Shown: positions 1 to 11,922 of the stretch, piece after piece | How the letters are laid out: the number at the start of each line of letters is the position of its first letter | How positions within the stretch are numbered: the first letter of the stretch is position 1 | Assembly (NCBI GenBank): GCA_947179155.2 | Contig: OX359287.1 | Coordinates: 778,501-842,500 of the forward strand | DNA from: Hedera helix | Lineage: Eukaryota > Streptophyta > Magnoliopsida > Apiales > Araliaceae | Length of the DNA stretch: 64,000 nucleotides | Reading direction: 5' to 3' | Notes under the pieces: model-generated | The model's input: the letters and a program-made list of their open reading frames with translations, nothing else | Told to the model about the DNA's origin: nothing | The model's database searches: none | Made by a program: the position numbers and the translations under genes

Positions 1-300
1 TTTCACATATCTATGTTACGTAAATATGTGAAGGACCCAAACCACGTCATTGAGTTAGAACCAGACGTTATAGCAGAGGATTTAACATACGAGGAGGTAC
101 CTGTTAAGATCCTGGATAAGAAGGAGCAGATCCTACGCTCAAAGGTTATACCTCAAGTTAAGGTTTTATGGAGGAACCAAGATACTGAGGAAATGACCTG
201 GGAGCTAGAATCTGAGATGAAATCTAAGTATCCTTACCTCTTCGATATGTCAGGTACGTCAATTTCGGGGACAAAATTTCATAAGGAGGGGAGGTTGTAA
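1..300 (+). CDS. 3' end of Ty3/gypsy family-A pol: integrase C-terminus with chromodomain-like tail (element A1, cut by window edge)
   Basis: Open in frame from base 1 to a TAA at 298-300; the start lies left of the window. The last 99 residues match the C-terminus of the integrase ORF of element A2 at 59443-59740, with only about two base differences by eye. The tail contains VKVLWRNQD and TWELE, the pattern of a degenerate chromodomain in Tekay/Del-type chromoviruses, which is thought to steer integration. The stop codon lies just inside the LTR that begins at 296. Only the end of the protein is visible, so whether the rest of A1 is intact is unknown. Confidence 0.85.
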   Translation, partial: FHISMLRKYVKDPNHVIELEPDVIAEDLTYEEVPVKILDKKEQILRSKVIPQVKVLWRNQDTEEMTWELESEMKSKYPYLFDMSGTSISGTKFHKEGRL

Positions 301-1109
301 GACCCCGAATTTTATGAAATACAAAATTTAATTTTTCTTCATATAGATATTTTTTCTAAACAGTAAGTGGTTAAATCGATAAAGTTAAAAGTTAAGGATG
401 TTATGTGCAAATTTTATTTTGTCGGACAATATTCGCTTTGTCGGGGAATATTCGTTTGGTCGGGGAATATTCGTTTGGTCCGACGGCGCCGAAATAACAA
501 ATTATTGGTGGACCCCACAACGGAATATTTGTCGGATATAGAAAACGACAGAAATAACCTTTTTAAATAAAAATAGTCAACGGAACTGTTAAAATACCGG
601 TGATAAAAGAATAATAGCATACGGTAGTTATTGGTATTTTCTGTAGCACTCGGTACTCTACAGTAACACACGGTATTGCATAGTGTCTCATATTTTTGGT
701 CTGATAATTGACACCGTAACTGTTACGCATCATTTCATCGATAATTGTCACTGCATAATATTTTATATTATCAATTCAATAATTGTTGTTACACAGTATT
801 TTGCATTATTGATTTAATAATTGTCATTACACTGTATTTTATATTATTGAGTCAATAATTGTTGTTGCACTGTTTTTAAAATTATTGAACCTAATAATTG
901 TCACAGTAACATATGCACAGTAATTCACATTATTGAATCAATAATTGTCATTACACAGTAACGTATGCTTTATTTTACATTATTGTTATCTCTATTATGA
1001 TGTTATTTAAACAGTTATATTTCATTAATTTATTGACTTGATATCTAAGAGCTAACTATACTGTATTTATAACAATTAGTCATAATAATTGAATTGATAA
1101 AGTTATTTG

Positions 1110-1359
1110 TTTATAATATAAAGTTAGGTGATTATTAGGTGATATGAAATGAATGGTGTAGATTAAAGTGTGAATTATTGTTGAATAATTGAATTGATTT
1201 ATTTATAATATAAAGTTAGGTGATTATTAGGTGATATGAAATGAATGGTGTAGATTAAAGTGTGAATTATTGTTGAATAATTAAATTGATTTGTTTATAA
1301 TATAAAGTTAGGTGATTATTAGGTGATATGAAATGAATGGTGTAGATTAAAGATAATAT
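1110..1359 (+). repeat. 92-bp tandem repeat in the family-A LTR, about 2.7 copies
   Basis: The string TTTATAATATAAAGTTAGG recurs at 1110, 1202 and 1294, a 92-bp period, followed each time by GTGATATGAAATGAATGG. The array lies just upstream of the TATA box at 1441, so it may be U3 promoter-proximal repeat sequence. It is conserved in every family-A LTR in the window, for example 53878-54118 and 60533-60773. Confidence 0.9.
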
Positions 1360-1440
1360 AATATTTGAAATGGATGGTGTAGATTAAAAGATGATCTTTA
1401 AATGAATGGTTTAGATTAAATGAATGATAAGATTTTTGGC

Positions 1441-1448
1441 TATAAATA
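1441..1448 (+). promoter_or_regulatory. TATA box of family-A LTR (A1 copy)
   Basis: TATAAATA in the context GGCTATAAATAGAAGCC. The same box is found in the A2 LTRs at 54207-54214 and 60862-60869, and on the minus strand in the solo LTR (46081-46088) and the old inverted LTR (4500-4507). Conservation across all copies supports it as the pol II promoter; the transcription start would be expected about 25-30 bp downstream. Confidence 0.65.
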
Positions 1449-1865
1449 GAAGCCTTAACTTAAGGATTTTTCATAAACTTCCTTACTTGTTCTTTCTTTC
1501 TCTCTCTAAATACTTCTTGTGAAAGTTCTCTCTAAGTGTGCTTAAGTCATCTTGAGTATTTGTGAAGATCTATAAGTATACGTGTACTGTTCAAGTTAAT
1601 CAACCTCATTTAAATCAATATCCAGTCACGTGTTGAGGTAAGGGATACCATCTTTTTCATCTTCCATTATTCAAACATACTATGGTAAGGGATGTCATTT
1701 TTTTTTCATACTCTCAAATTTACTACTCGTAAGGGATACCATCTTTTTCATCTTCCATTATTCAAACATACTATGGTAAGGGATTATCATTATTTGATTC
1801 TCGATAATAATATTGTTTCTTCCTTACTCATAAGACGTGCCTTTTATTTCCATGTATTAAATTGT

Positions 1866-2065
1866 GGGAATAACCTTACGGAGCGGATTGCCGCCTGTTG
1901 GTGAATAACCTTTCGTATTCATTCATTATTAATCTCTGAGAATAACCTTACGGAGCGGATTGCCGCCTGTTTGGTGAATAACTCTTTGTACTCAAATTCT
2001 ATTAAATTGTGGGAATAACTTTACGGAGCGGATTGTCGCCTGTTGGTGAATAACCCTTTGTATTA
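1866..2065 (+). repeat. 72-bp tandem repeat with a short GC hairpin in the family-A LTR
   Basis: GAATAACC or GAATAACT followed by TTACGGAGCGGATT recurs at 1868, 1940 and 2013, a period of 72-73 bp. Each unit contains GCGGATTGCCGC (GTCGCC in the third), in which GCGG and CCGC can pair around ATTG. Unit number varies between copies: the solo LTR at 45485-45750 has four, so the array expands and contracts. It lies downstream of the TATA box, so it would be transcribed. Confidence 0.85.
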
Positions 2066-3252
2066 ATTTCCTTCACCTTTTGTTAATCAAACCTGCTACG
2101 GTAAGGGATATTATTTTCTTTCATACTCCTAAATCGAAATTTATTATGGAACTATTGCTTCTATAATTCCTGAAAATATTATATGTTCCATAATAGTTGA
2201 ACTTCATTATTTCAACTGAACCTTCCTATTTACGTGAACCTTTCTATTGAATTGTAACCGTTATTCTGAACTGTGGATCTTGAATATCATTTTTAAATTT
2301 CACTCCACATCATGTTGACAATTTGGACATTATTTAAATCTGTACAAAGTAAACTTCCGATACTTATTGTTATCCTATTTCTTCTGTTCATCATTTATAT
2401 CATTCTAATCATCCAAAAATCAAGCTGTTGTGAATATCTGTGGCCGGGGGCACAGATGTGATATATTTGTTGAACAGATGATAGGTTAAAGGCGATATAA
2501 TAGGTTAAAAGCGATACATCTGTTCGGTGTCTTTTATGGCACGTGGTGAATGTTCTCTTTGGCCCGTAGTGCAAAGATGAACTGTTGTTTGGTATGATTA
2601 TGACCAAAGGCTGAATCTGGTATAATCATGACCGTTGGTGCTATATTGAATATCTTTGGCCCGTAGTACAAAGATGAACTGTTGATGTGCATGATTATGA
2701 TCAGGAACTGTGAATTTGTATTATCTTGACTAATGATATTTCAGATGATAAAAGTTGATGATGTTTTTCCTAAAAAGAGAACCGAGTGGACATTATAGTC
2801 TGCATTATTCTTCTAATAGATTACTTATTCCGCTGCTATTATTGATCTGAACGTTGTTTAAGAATTTAACTGCAGTTTTTGATATAAACCTTGTAGTCTA
2901 TTGTATTCTATCAAGAACTCAACTGTTGAAGACTAATGATAATTTATTCGTCATTATCTTAGTCATGATATTCTTTACTGGGCTATTTGAGCTCACCCTT
3001 TCTTTTGTTCCATTGTTTTTCAACAGGAGATGAAAACATAACAGGGTCTAGCCGGGGAATGGAGTGAGGGTCCGAGGAATAGTTATCATAGTCTTCACGT
3101 TTTGTAAAATAGTGTGACAATAATAATGAAGACTTAGTTGTGTATTATTATACACTGTATTGTTGTACGTTGTGCTTTGTTGTAATAATTTTGTTGTAGT
3201 ATTTTGACGACTCAAGTTTGGGCTATGTGGGCCCAGATTTGGGGGCGTCACA

Positions 3253-5526
3253 ATTAGCCTTCAACAGATGAGTTCTTAATTGAATATAATAGACAATAAG
3301 CTTCGTATCAATAATAGCAGTGGAATGAGCAATCTATTAGAAGAATAATGCAGACTATAATGTCCACTCGGTTCTCTTTTTAGGAAAAACAACATCAACT
3401 TTTATCATCTTAAACACCGCTGGTCATGATAATATAAATTTTCAGTTCCTAATTATAATCATGCCAGTCAATAGTTCATCTTTGCATTACGAGCCAAAGA
3501 TATTCAAATATAACACCAACGGTAATGATTATACCAGTTTTCAGCCTTTGGTCATAATCATACCAACAACAGTTTATCTTTGCCCCAGGCCAAAGAGAAT
3601 ATTCACCACGTGTCCTAAAAGACACAATAATTATATCGCCTTTATCCTATCAACTGTGCCACAGACCACAGATATTCACAACAACATGGTTCTTGATGAT
3701 TAGAATAACAACCGTGATATAGATTATGAATCAGAAGAAACAGTATGATCAATAAATATCAAAAGTTTATGATTTTTCTTTGTGCAGATTCAAATAATGT
3801 CCAAATTGCCAACATGATGTGGACTAAAATTCAAGAATGATATTTCAGATCCACAGTTCAGAATAACAGTTAAGGTTCAATAGAAAGATTTAGAAAAATA
3901 GGAAGGTTCAGTTGAAATAATATTAGATGAAGCGCAAACTATTAAAGAATATGTATTCATTTCAGGAAACTTTACCAACAAGAGACAAGTAAGAAATGAA
4001 TACGAAGAGTAATTCACCAAACATGCGGTAGTCCGCGTAGTCAGGTTATTCCCACAAATTAATAAGGAATGAATACGAAAGGTTATTCACCAACAGGCGA
4101 TAATCCGCGCCGTAAGGTTATTCCCATAATTTAATACATGGAAATAAATACAAAAGGTTATTCACCAACAGACGATAATCCGCGCCGTAAGGTTATTCCT
4201 ATAATTTAATATATGGAAATAAATAGCACATCTTATGAGTAAGAAAGAAACGATATTATTTTTGAGAATCAAATAATGATAATCCCTTACCATAGTAAGT
4301 TTGAATAATGGAAGATGAAAAAGATGGTATCCCTTACCTTAACACGTGACTAGATATGAACTCGTACACTTACAGCTCTTTACAAATACTCAAGATGACT
4401 TTAGCACACTCAAAGAGAACTTATACTAAGAAATATTTGGAGAGTGAAAGAAAGAATAAACAAGGAAGTTTTTATGAAAAATCCTTAAGTTAAGGCTTCT
4501 ATTTATAGCAAAAATTCTTATCATCACCAAGATTTCCTAATTTAATCCAAACCGTATATTTCAAGATAATGTTTAATCCATACCACTCATTTTATCTTTT
4601 AAGATTTCTTTAATCTAAACCATTCATTTAAAGATCATCTTTTAATCTATACCATTCAATTTACTTTATATATAAAACAACTAACTTTAAATAAATCAAT
4701 TATCTTTATATATAAAAACAAACAACTTTATATAATTTATCATAATAAAAACAAATAACTTTATCAATTCAATTATTCAACAATAATTCACAATTATTCA
4801 TTATTATGGCTAATTGTTGTAAATGCAGTGTAGTTGGCTTTTCGAGTTAGAAAAATAGGAAAATCAACCAATAATAGAATACAACAGTTTAATCAATATC
4901 ATAAAAGAGATAACAATAATGCTGAAAATAAATAAGAAAATAACATGTTACTGTGTAATGACAATTATTGATTCAGTAATGTGAATTATTGTACATATGC
5001 TACTGTGACAATTATCAGCTCAATAATATGAATTATTATGCATGTGACAATTATTGGTTCAATAAAGTCAATATAGTACAATAACCACTTTATCATTTAA
5101 TATTATGAAACACTGTGCAATACCGTGTGCTGCAGTGCAATACCGTGTGCTATTATGTAATACCGTGTGCTACTATGTAATACCGTGTGTTACTATTCTT
5201 TTACCATCAGGTATTTTAACAGTTCAAGATGATAATACCGTTGACTATATTTATTTAGAAATGTTACGTATGTCGCTTTCTATATCCAACAATAAGTCGT
5301 TGTGGGGGTCCACCATTATTTTGTTATTTCGGCGCCGTCGTACGAATCGAATATTCCCCGACAAAACGAATATTCTCCGACCAAACGAATATTGTCCGAC
5401 ATAATAAAATTTGCACATAACATCCTTAACTTTTAACCTTATCAATTTAACCACCTACTGTTTCAGGAAAAATATATATATGAATAAAAATTAAATTTTG
5501 TATTTCATAAAATTCGGGGTCTTACA
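3253..5526 (-). mobile_element. Old, inverted family-A LTR remnant (A4), interrupted by A1
   Basis: Reads as a diverged reverse complement of the family-A LTR. It runs from the segment equivalent to ATTAGTCTTCAACAG of other copies through an inverted TATA (4500-4507) to ...CGGGGTCTTACA at 5526, the complement of the LTR start. The part corresponding to the LTR 3' end is missing at exactly the A1 boundary, so A1 most likely inserted into this older LTR and the remainder lies left of the window. It is clearly more diverged from A1 than A1 is from A2. Confidence 0.85.
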
Positions 5527-5559
5527 AAATTTGTATTTTATAAAAATCGGGGTCTTACA
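5527..5559 (-). repeat. Second, 33-bp copy of the family-A LTR start
   Basis: AAATTTGTATTTTATAAAAA followed by TCGGGGTCTTACA repeats the preceding 33 bp (5494-5526) with a few differences. On the minus strand this gives two LTR starts in a row. It could be a small tandem duplication or the stub of a still older LTR into which A4 inserted. Confidence 0.6.
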
Positions 5560-6606
5560 GCAAATCTCAAATTTCTTATAACTTTAGGGTTTAATCTGTA
5601 CTTTAGTAAAAAAAAATTACATAAACAACTAAAAACTAACAACACGTAAGCAATTAATCCATTCATAGGTGTACTTTTTATTATTAAATTAATAATCATA
5701 TATTAAATTTTTATCATATATATTTGATGCGGTTTGGTTAGTTTGGCGCGATTTTTTGCTAGTAATTATTATTGTAATCAAATATGTAATTTATTTTCTT
5801 TGGGTATCGATTTATTGAATTTTTCATTGATTTCAATTTTTCTTTTATTTTCTTCAATTTTTGATTTTTTTTTACTCACCCCTATTGGTTACTTATGGTT
5901 GGTAGTTGGGTAATTTCCATAATTTGTTAAATTGAAAGAAAAAAAATAGAAGAATCAAGTTAGATAAATATTTAATATCAAATCATTTGAAACTCAGTTA
6001 AGTTAAAAATAAAACATTTGTTGCTTTTAAAACTTAAACTGGCTATGTCATTAGGTCTCAAATGAGTTAAAAATTATTTTAGTAGTCGTTGAAATAAACT
6101 AATAATTGTTTAGACTTAATTAAACAAATTTATTGAACAAGCATAGAACAAAAAAGGAAAATAATAGAAAATAAACTATTAATTTTATTCAATAATATAG
6201 AATCAATGTTGACGTTTTTACATTAATTAAATAAAATTAATTTAATTTTAGTCAATACAATAGTGAAAATTGTAAATTAATTAAATAATATTATTATTTA
6301 TAAGATTTACCGTCTTTAAATTTAAATATATCACGTTATTTTTAAATTTCAAAATATATGATATTGACATTTCAAAAAGTGAACTTGCTCTTATATATTT
6401 TAAAATGGTGATAATTTAGTGATAAAAATATTTATTTTATTGTATAAGATCACAAATTCAAATATAACTCTTGGTATAAATCTAAAAAAGTCAAAGCTAA
6501 TTAAAACAGTACACGAAAAAGGTTCGAAAGTCTCCCATCTATGTTCTACCCATGTTTCCCTAGAAGGAAATCTATCCCTAAAATTGAATTCGTAATATAA
6601 TACTAG
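5560..6606. other. AT-rich intergenic stretch with no gene recognised
   Basis: Dense in stops in all frames, long A/T runs, no splice-consistent coding segment and no obvious repeat structure. It separates the retrotransposon debris on the left from the kinase gene. Confidence 0.6.
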
Positions 6607-6951
6607 GGCTATGTTTGTTTGTAAAATACATATTTGGGATTGGACTATTTATATTAATTTAAAACTAATTTTGATTTTTTTATCCCATGATGAGGGATTA
6701 ATAGTCCTTTAAATAGTTCTTGGCCTATTTTTTATCATTTTTAAGGCTATTTATGAGGGATTATATAATCTCATGATGAATTTGGGATTAATAGTCCCTA
6801 TCATTTTAAGCTATTAAATGATTTTATGGGACTAATATTTCAACATGAAGGGACTAATAATTTCTGGTCATGAGATAAAAAAGTCGAAAATAGCTTTAAA
6901 TTAATACAAATAGTCCAATCCCAAATATATATTTTATAAACAAACATAGCC
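6607..6951. mobile_element. MITE-like element with about 50-bp terminal inverted repeats, upstream of the kinase gene
   Basis: The left end GGCTATGTTTGTTT, continued by an ATTTGGGATTGGACTATTT motif, is matched in reverse complement by the right end AATAGTCCAATCCCAAATAT followed by AAACAAACATAGCC. The interior holds further palindromic GGGATTAATAGTCC units. Length (about 345 bp), lack of ORF and long inverted ends fit a PIF/Harbinger- or hAT-derived MITE. A clean target duplication was not resolved: the left flank ends TAG and the right flank begins TAA. Confidence 0.75.
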
Positions 6952-7085
6952 TAAGTTCTCTAAAAAAATAAAAATAAAAATTTAATTCCAAGACTCAATA
7001 GCTAGCTAGTTCCAAAAATTAACCAAACAGGCTCAAGGTTGAAACCAACGTGAGGATGGGATTTTTCTTTGAAGCGTTCTCCGTT

Positions 7086-7113
7086 GGAGAGAGGGAGGGA
7101 GGGAGGGAGGGAG
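7086..7113 (+). repeat. (GGGA)n purine tract in the presumed promoter/5' leader of the kinase gene
   Basis: Seven or so GA/GGGA units about 400 bp before the kinase ATG. Such GA tracts are common near plant transcription starts; its role here is inference. Confidence 0.6.
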
Positions 7114-7494
7114 AAAAAAAGCAAAGCGAGAGAACGAGGGCGTTGACTGAATATTTTACAAACACGCCTGCTTGACTAGACTTTTACAAGGGCCAGCTGT
7201 GTATGGCCGGCCTATGTGTAATGTATGTGTAAAAAGCTCATATAATGAGACTTCTCAGAATCCAAGTCAACAAATTATTAAACAAAGATAAGCAGCTGGG
7301 CTGAGGAATTTCACAACATTTTGATCAAAGAGGAGAACCGTGAAGAGAGATTACTCGTCATCAAAATGGGAAAGTTGACTTCTGTTTCATATCAATAACC
7401 ACCAAGGAAGAAGAAAAAGCAAGCTTATATCTGTTTCTGCATAAAATTTCAAGAGGAAGACAGAAAAGAAAGAAAGAGGAGGAGGAGATTCGAG

Positions 7495-9114
7495 ATGGGT
7501 AATTGCTGGGTTTCTCCTTCTGTCAATCAAAGCCCCAACACTACCGGCCAAATCCGTTCAGGTACCATAGAATCGTATGTGACCTTTTTCAGCTGGCCAA
7601 AATAATCTATATTTCTGCGATTATATTCCATCAATTTCTTCTATTTATGAATCATCTTTATCTGTATTTTCTTATTCCAATAGTTTGTTGCTATGTTTCT
7701 TGGTGTGGCTCCTTGTTTTCATTCCAATAATATAACAACTCTATTTATTTTTCTCGTGAATGATCTCATCTCATTTCCAGTATAATTAGCTCTACAAGAT
7801 GCTGCCTTTTACTTTATTTTTATTTTTTCTGTCCTTTTGGGAGGAACCAAAACAACAATCGTAGTAATTTTGTTGATATACAACCAAATTTGGATTAGAT
7901 TATAGTAAAATCATAATTAAATTCCCTAGATTTGACTTGAATTGCTATACTTGTATATTGCAGGAGGTATATCACAGACAACCAGTAACACAACATCTTC
8001 AGGGGGAAGCAATGTCTCTGGGAACAGCCAGTTCACCGTATCGGATGGAGGGGACGAGGTGTGCCCTAGTGGACAGATCTTGCCAGCCCCCAATTTGAGG
8101 ATCTTCAGTTACTCAGAACTCAAGGTTGCAACTAGGAATTTCAGAAATGACTCGGTACTGGGAGAAGGAGGCTTTGGAAAAGTTCACAAGGGTTGGCTTG
8201 ATGAGAAGGGGTCATCAAGGAATGGAAGCGGATCTGTCATTGCTGTCAAGAAGTTAAATTCTGAGAGCATGCAAGGATTCGAAGAGTGGCAGGTAAAGTA
8301 ATTCCACTAGACTAAACTCAATATGTTATTCAATAATTTGAAAATTCTTTTGGATTTAATTGGCATTCTATTTCTTTGTTTACACATGCTTCCTTATGTG
8401 TCTTATGTAATTCTGTCTATAAGTCATCTAATAGTAGAATTTAGTTATTCATTTCAAAGAGTATGTGCTAGTTTCTCAATCTTCTTTTTTTGAGAACTAG
8501 TTTCTTCTTAATCTATAGCTCACTTAAGTGTGTTTTAATGTTTCACTTTATGTATCCACTCGAAGTATTTGGGCTGATCTGCATCTCAATAATGTCAAGT
8601 TCTTTGTTTCAACAAGGACTTGAGTGTAATGCCTTTGATATTCTCTATTAATGGGTAACATCCTTCTGGAATTGACGTAAGAACTTGTTCTTGGAAAGCA
8701 AAATGAAGGCTGTCAGTATTTTCTTCTCATAACAAATTCGCTGCTACCAAATGTTATCTTTGTATATCTCGGTGCACGTGTCTTTGTGGTTGGTGTGGAG
8801 GGAGTTAATTCTTTTGGTTTATGTGTATCTCTTTCGTAATTACAAATTACCTGAAGTTATTTGCACTTTTATTGTTCTAACTTGTGTTGAGTCATATTCT
8901 GTGTTTTCAGTCATCATCCTTATCTATTTCTCATGTTTCCTAGTTTTTCTTTGTGGTTGACATTCTTTATTATATCGGTGATAGGTGAGATGTGTTAATC
9001 TATTACTGCACACCTTCAACTTTCTCCTTTCTACCAGAGACTTTAATTCAAATAATTTATTTAGATGATTTAATAAAAACCTTAATAAAGTTTCTTTTTA
9101 GTATCCATGATTCC

Positions 9115-9149
<35 letters not shown>

Positions 9150-10849
9150 TAATACGGCCAATCAAAAGTTTCCTCTTGGAAATGTAGACCTGCTTTGGCT
9201 ATTTTATTTTTTGTTTTGTTTTGGGGAATTATGTTAGAGAACTATTTTCGTTATGTTCTTACTTCTAACTGAAACATAAATTGTACAAGGAGAGTTGTGC
9301 ACTTGTTTAGGGAGAACAAATCTTGGAGTTGAATAATTGCAGCTTCTTCTTCATTACATCAGAAGGAAAACATTTCAAACTACCTCCTTAATTCAAGGGG
9401 TGAGTGTTTTGTGGCATCTGCAAAGACAATTGATGGATTTGATATATTTTGTGGAAGAAATCACGTGCCATCTTTTTCACTCTGATTCTATATAAGACGG
9501 GGCTAGATATTAAGTTGTTGAGATTCTAATTAATTATATTCTCTCACCAATATCTAATTGAATTTGTTAGTTTCTTTTTTCTTCCTAGATTTTCTGTAAA
9601 TTATCATGTTTGCTGTTGCTAACGTTTAAACTATTGGTGCAGTCTGAGGTAAATTTTCTAGGACGGCTTTCTCATCCTAATCTTGTTAAGCTTTTGGGAT
9701 ATTGCTGGGAGGATAAAGAGCTACTCCTTGTCTACGAATTTATGCAAAAGGGCAGCTTGGAGAACCACCTTTTTGGGAGTAAGTATTAAGTTCTACAGAT
9801 ATGAAAGTATTAGTCAATTGGGAGTCATTTTTTTTGTCTTAACAAGTCCTACCAGCTCATTTGGTTCCGCTTTGCGATATGCAGGAGGCTCTGCTGTTCA
9901 GCCACTTCCATGGGAAATACGTTTAAAAATTTTAATTGGAGCTGCTCGAGGTCTGGCATTTTTACATGCATCCGAGAAACAAATAATTTATAGAGACTTC
10001 AAAGCGTCAAATATATTGTTAGATGGGGTAATTTCAATATTTCAGCACTAAACAATATGTAGAAAATGCAAGTTTATTTCATAGTTGAACTTCACCTTTT
10101 TGTTTCCTCCACACTAGTTTGGTACTCATTCTACACTAGCACTCCTGTATTTCTTTACAGAGTATGCACTTCTTCAATATGTCTAATAATTTGTCTGCTG
10201 TAATTATCCAGTCATATCATGCCAAATTATCGGACTTTGGCTTGGCAAAAATCGGTCCTTCAGCTAGTAAATCACATGTTACAACACGGGTTATGGGAAC
10301 ATATGGCTACGCTGCTCCCGAATATGTTGCCACAGGTAGTCTTATCATATTGAAATTTGTTACCTTGAGGCTGAATGAAGGTCAAAAATCTAACTTTGTG
10401 CTTATGTAACAGGGCATTTGTACGTGAAGAGTGATGTCTATGGTTTTGGTGTTGTATTGGTTGAGATGTTGACAGGATTGCGGGCACTAGACACAAATCG
10501 TCCAACTCCGCAGCATAATTTGGTTGAGTGGATCAAACCATATTTAACTGATAAACGAAAGTTGAAAAACATAATGGACTCCAGGTTGGAAGGGAAGTAT
10601 CCTTCCAGAGCTGCTGTATTAATTGCCCAGCTTGCTCTAACATGCCTTGGAGCTGAACCTAAAATGAGGCCAGGAATGAAAGAAGTTGTGGAGACGCTGG
10701 AACGGGTTGAAGCGGTTAATGCAAAACCAAGGGCACCTAGAATTCATTCTGCACATCATACGGTTTCTCGGCATGGACAGCACCATCGATCTCCACTTCA
10801 CCCGAAACAAGATGGTAATCGAGTCCATCAGCTCCCATCACGGTGGTGA
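7495..10849 (+). CDS. PIX13: PIX13-like receptor-like cytoplasmic kinase (RLCK VII), six exons, 411 aa
   Basis: Serine/threonine kinase without receptor ectodomain, expected at the plasma membrane in immune or developmental signalling. Model: join(7495..7561, 7964..8292, 9643..9778, 9885..10027, 10212..10335, 10413..10849). All introns are GT-AG and the total of 1236 nt is in frame. The protein starts MGNCW, a Gly2 myristoylation site with Cys4 available for palmitoylation, followed by a Ser/Thr/Gly-rich linker. Kinase features seen: P-loop GEGGFGKV (89-96), IAVK lysine K118, YRDFKASN catalytic loop with Asp215, DFG at 233-235, and activation segment TTRVMGTYGYAAPEY. The YRD form is normal in this subfamily. 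The C-terminus is a short His/Pro/Arg-rich tail. Best match from family knowledge is Arabidopsis PIX13 (At2g17220); a close paralogue in RLCK VII is the main alternative. Nothing appears broken. Confidence 0.93.
9115..9150 (+). repeat. (TTA)12 microsatellite in intron 2 of the kinase gene
   Basis: An uninterrupted run of TTA/ATT triplets within the 1350-bp second intron (8293-9642). Likely length-polymorphic. Confidence 0.9.
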
Positions 10850-11177
10850 CTCTATCCTTACCCATTTGGATGAAGACCAGAGGAGTCTTTGCGTATGTAA
10901 GTACAGAATGATTCTTATATCAAATGGCCGCAATTCTACTGCTGTTTGATCCCTGTAATGAGTTTTGCTGTTGTTGTTGTTAACCGATGACGATATTAGC
11001 AGTGATACTGTTTGTAACTATATATCCATTTGTTGAGTTGTGGTTCATAATGCCTAGAATATTCCTTTGTGTATTTACGTGTTATATTAGAGTTGTAATT
11101 TTAAGTCGACTTCAAATGACCCGGATTTGAGGGATTGTAAACAATGTAGGTGACAGAGTAATTATTCAGTAGTTTTA
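10850..11177 (+). other. Presumed 3' UTR and downstream flank of the kinase gene
   Basis: Follows the TGA at 10847-10849. No further coding exon is seen; a TGTTGTTGTTGTT tract lies near 10970. A polyadenylation site could not be placed with confidence. Confidence 0.4.
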
Positions 11178-11303
11178 GACACTTATTACATGGTATTTTA
11201 CACCATTCATATATTGTCATTTTAGTACTTAAAGTAAAATGACTCACTTTAAGTGCAAAAATGATAATACATGACGGTGTGGAGCATTACGTGACAGGTG
11301 TTC
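11178..11303. repeat. Imperfect foldback (MITE-like) element
   Basis: The left half (GACACTTATTACATGG ... GTCATTTTAGTACTTAAAGT) pairs imperfectly with the right half (ACTTTAAGTGCAAAAATGAT ... ACGTGACAGGTGTTC), giving a hairpin of about 126 bp. It has no ORF. It may be an old MITE just past the kinase 3' end. Confidence 0.5.
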
Positions 11304-11601
11304 TATAACTATCTAATAATTTTTCATAGCTGGTACTCTCAATGGTGATGATGATTATAATTAAAATACATTTTCTATGGGGCGAGTGTGATTGTGAATT
11401 TTATTTTTGGGAGAAGCCGAGAAGGAAAAGCTGATGACTTGCGTCCCGTCTATTCCCTCCTTTTTCCTTGAGAAAAACTCAAATTTTCCCTCGACAGAAA
11501 CTCACAAATACGTTCATTGCGTTAAGCTCTGAAGACTTGACACACAAGAATGCAAGTGACTCTCACTCACTATTTTGTTTATTATGCGTTACAACTTTAA
11601 A

Positions 11602-11922
11602 GGTTATGTTCGGTTTTCAGCATTTATAACATTTGTAAGATTAACTTTGATATCGTAAATTTTTTGTGTATTTTTTATTATTTAGAGCGTTTGAAGTTCG
11701 AACACACTTTTAAAAAAAATTTGACTTAAAAATAATTTATATTAAATATAATTTATTTAATTCAGAAATGTAACATTTGAATTTCAAATGTAACACGTAC
11801 AAAATAACGTGGTCCAAATGCAATGCATGCTACTGTTGCAACCATCAGTAATCTAACAAAGTCTTTGGTAAGTTGCGTTTGAACTCTTACATATTATAAC
11901 CTTCAAACGCACCAAACATTCC
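11602..11922. mobile_element. MITE-like element, 321 bp, flanked by TTAAA direct repeats
   Basis: The left end GGTTATGTTCGGTTTTCAGC continues to ...TTTGTAAGA, and the right end in reverse complement reads GGAATGTTTGGTGCGTTTGA ... TATGTAAGA, an imperfect inverted repeat of roughly 40 bp. TTAAA lies immediately on both sides (11597-11601 and 11923-11927), consistent with a target duplication. There is no ORF. The superfamily is not certain. Confidence 0.6.

Larger units (their letters stand above)
296..3252 (+). mobile_element. 3' LTR of family-A Ty3/gypsy element A1
   Basis: Begins TGTAAGACCCCG directly after the polypurine tract AAGGAGGGGAGG and ends GGGGGCGTCACA, so it has the usual TG...CA ends. 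It is 2957 bp long. It is closely similar over its full length to the two LTRs of A2 (53081-56024 and 59736-62679) and to the inverted solo LTR at 44308-47214. A TATA box (TATAAATA, 1441-1448) sits in U3. Two internal repeat arrays are described separately. The 5' half of the element is outside the window, so its target duplication (expected ATTAG, 3253-3257) cannot be checked. Confidence 0.92.

Noticed and set aside
414..751. Repeated small minus-strand ORFs beginning MCYCRVPSATEN and MTIIDEMMRNSYG
   Set aside because: They recur only because the family-A LTR recurs (also near 46778-47109, 53186-53517, 59841-60172). They are antisense to the LTR and have no coding features.
2395..3251. Small ORFs at the end of the family-A LTR (MVIIIPNNSSSLHYG, MTPPNLGPHSPN)
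   Set aside because: Same reason: LTR sequence repeated in every copy, no start context or homology.
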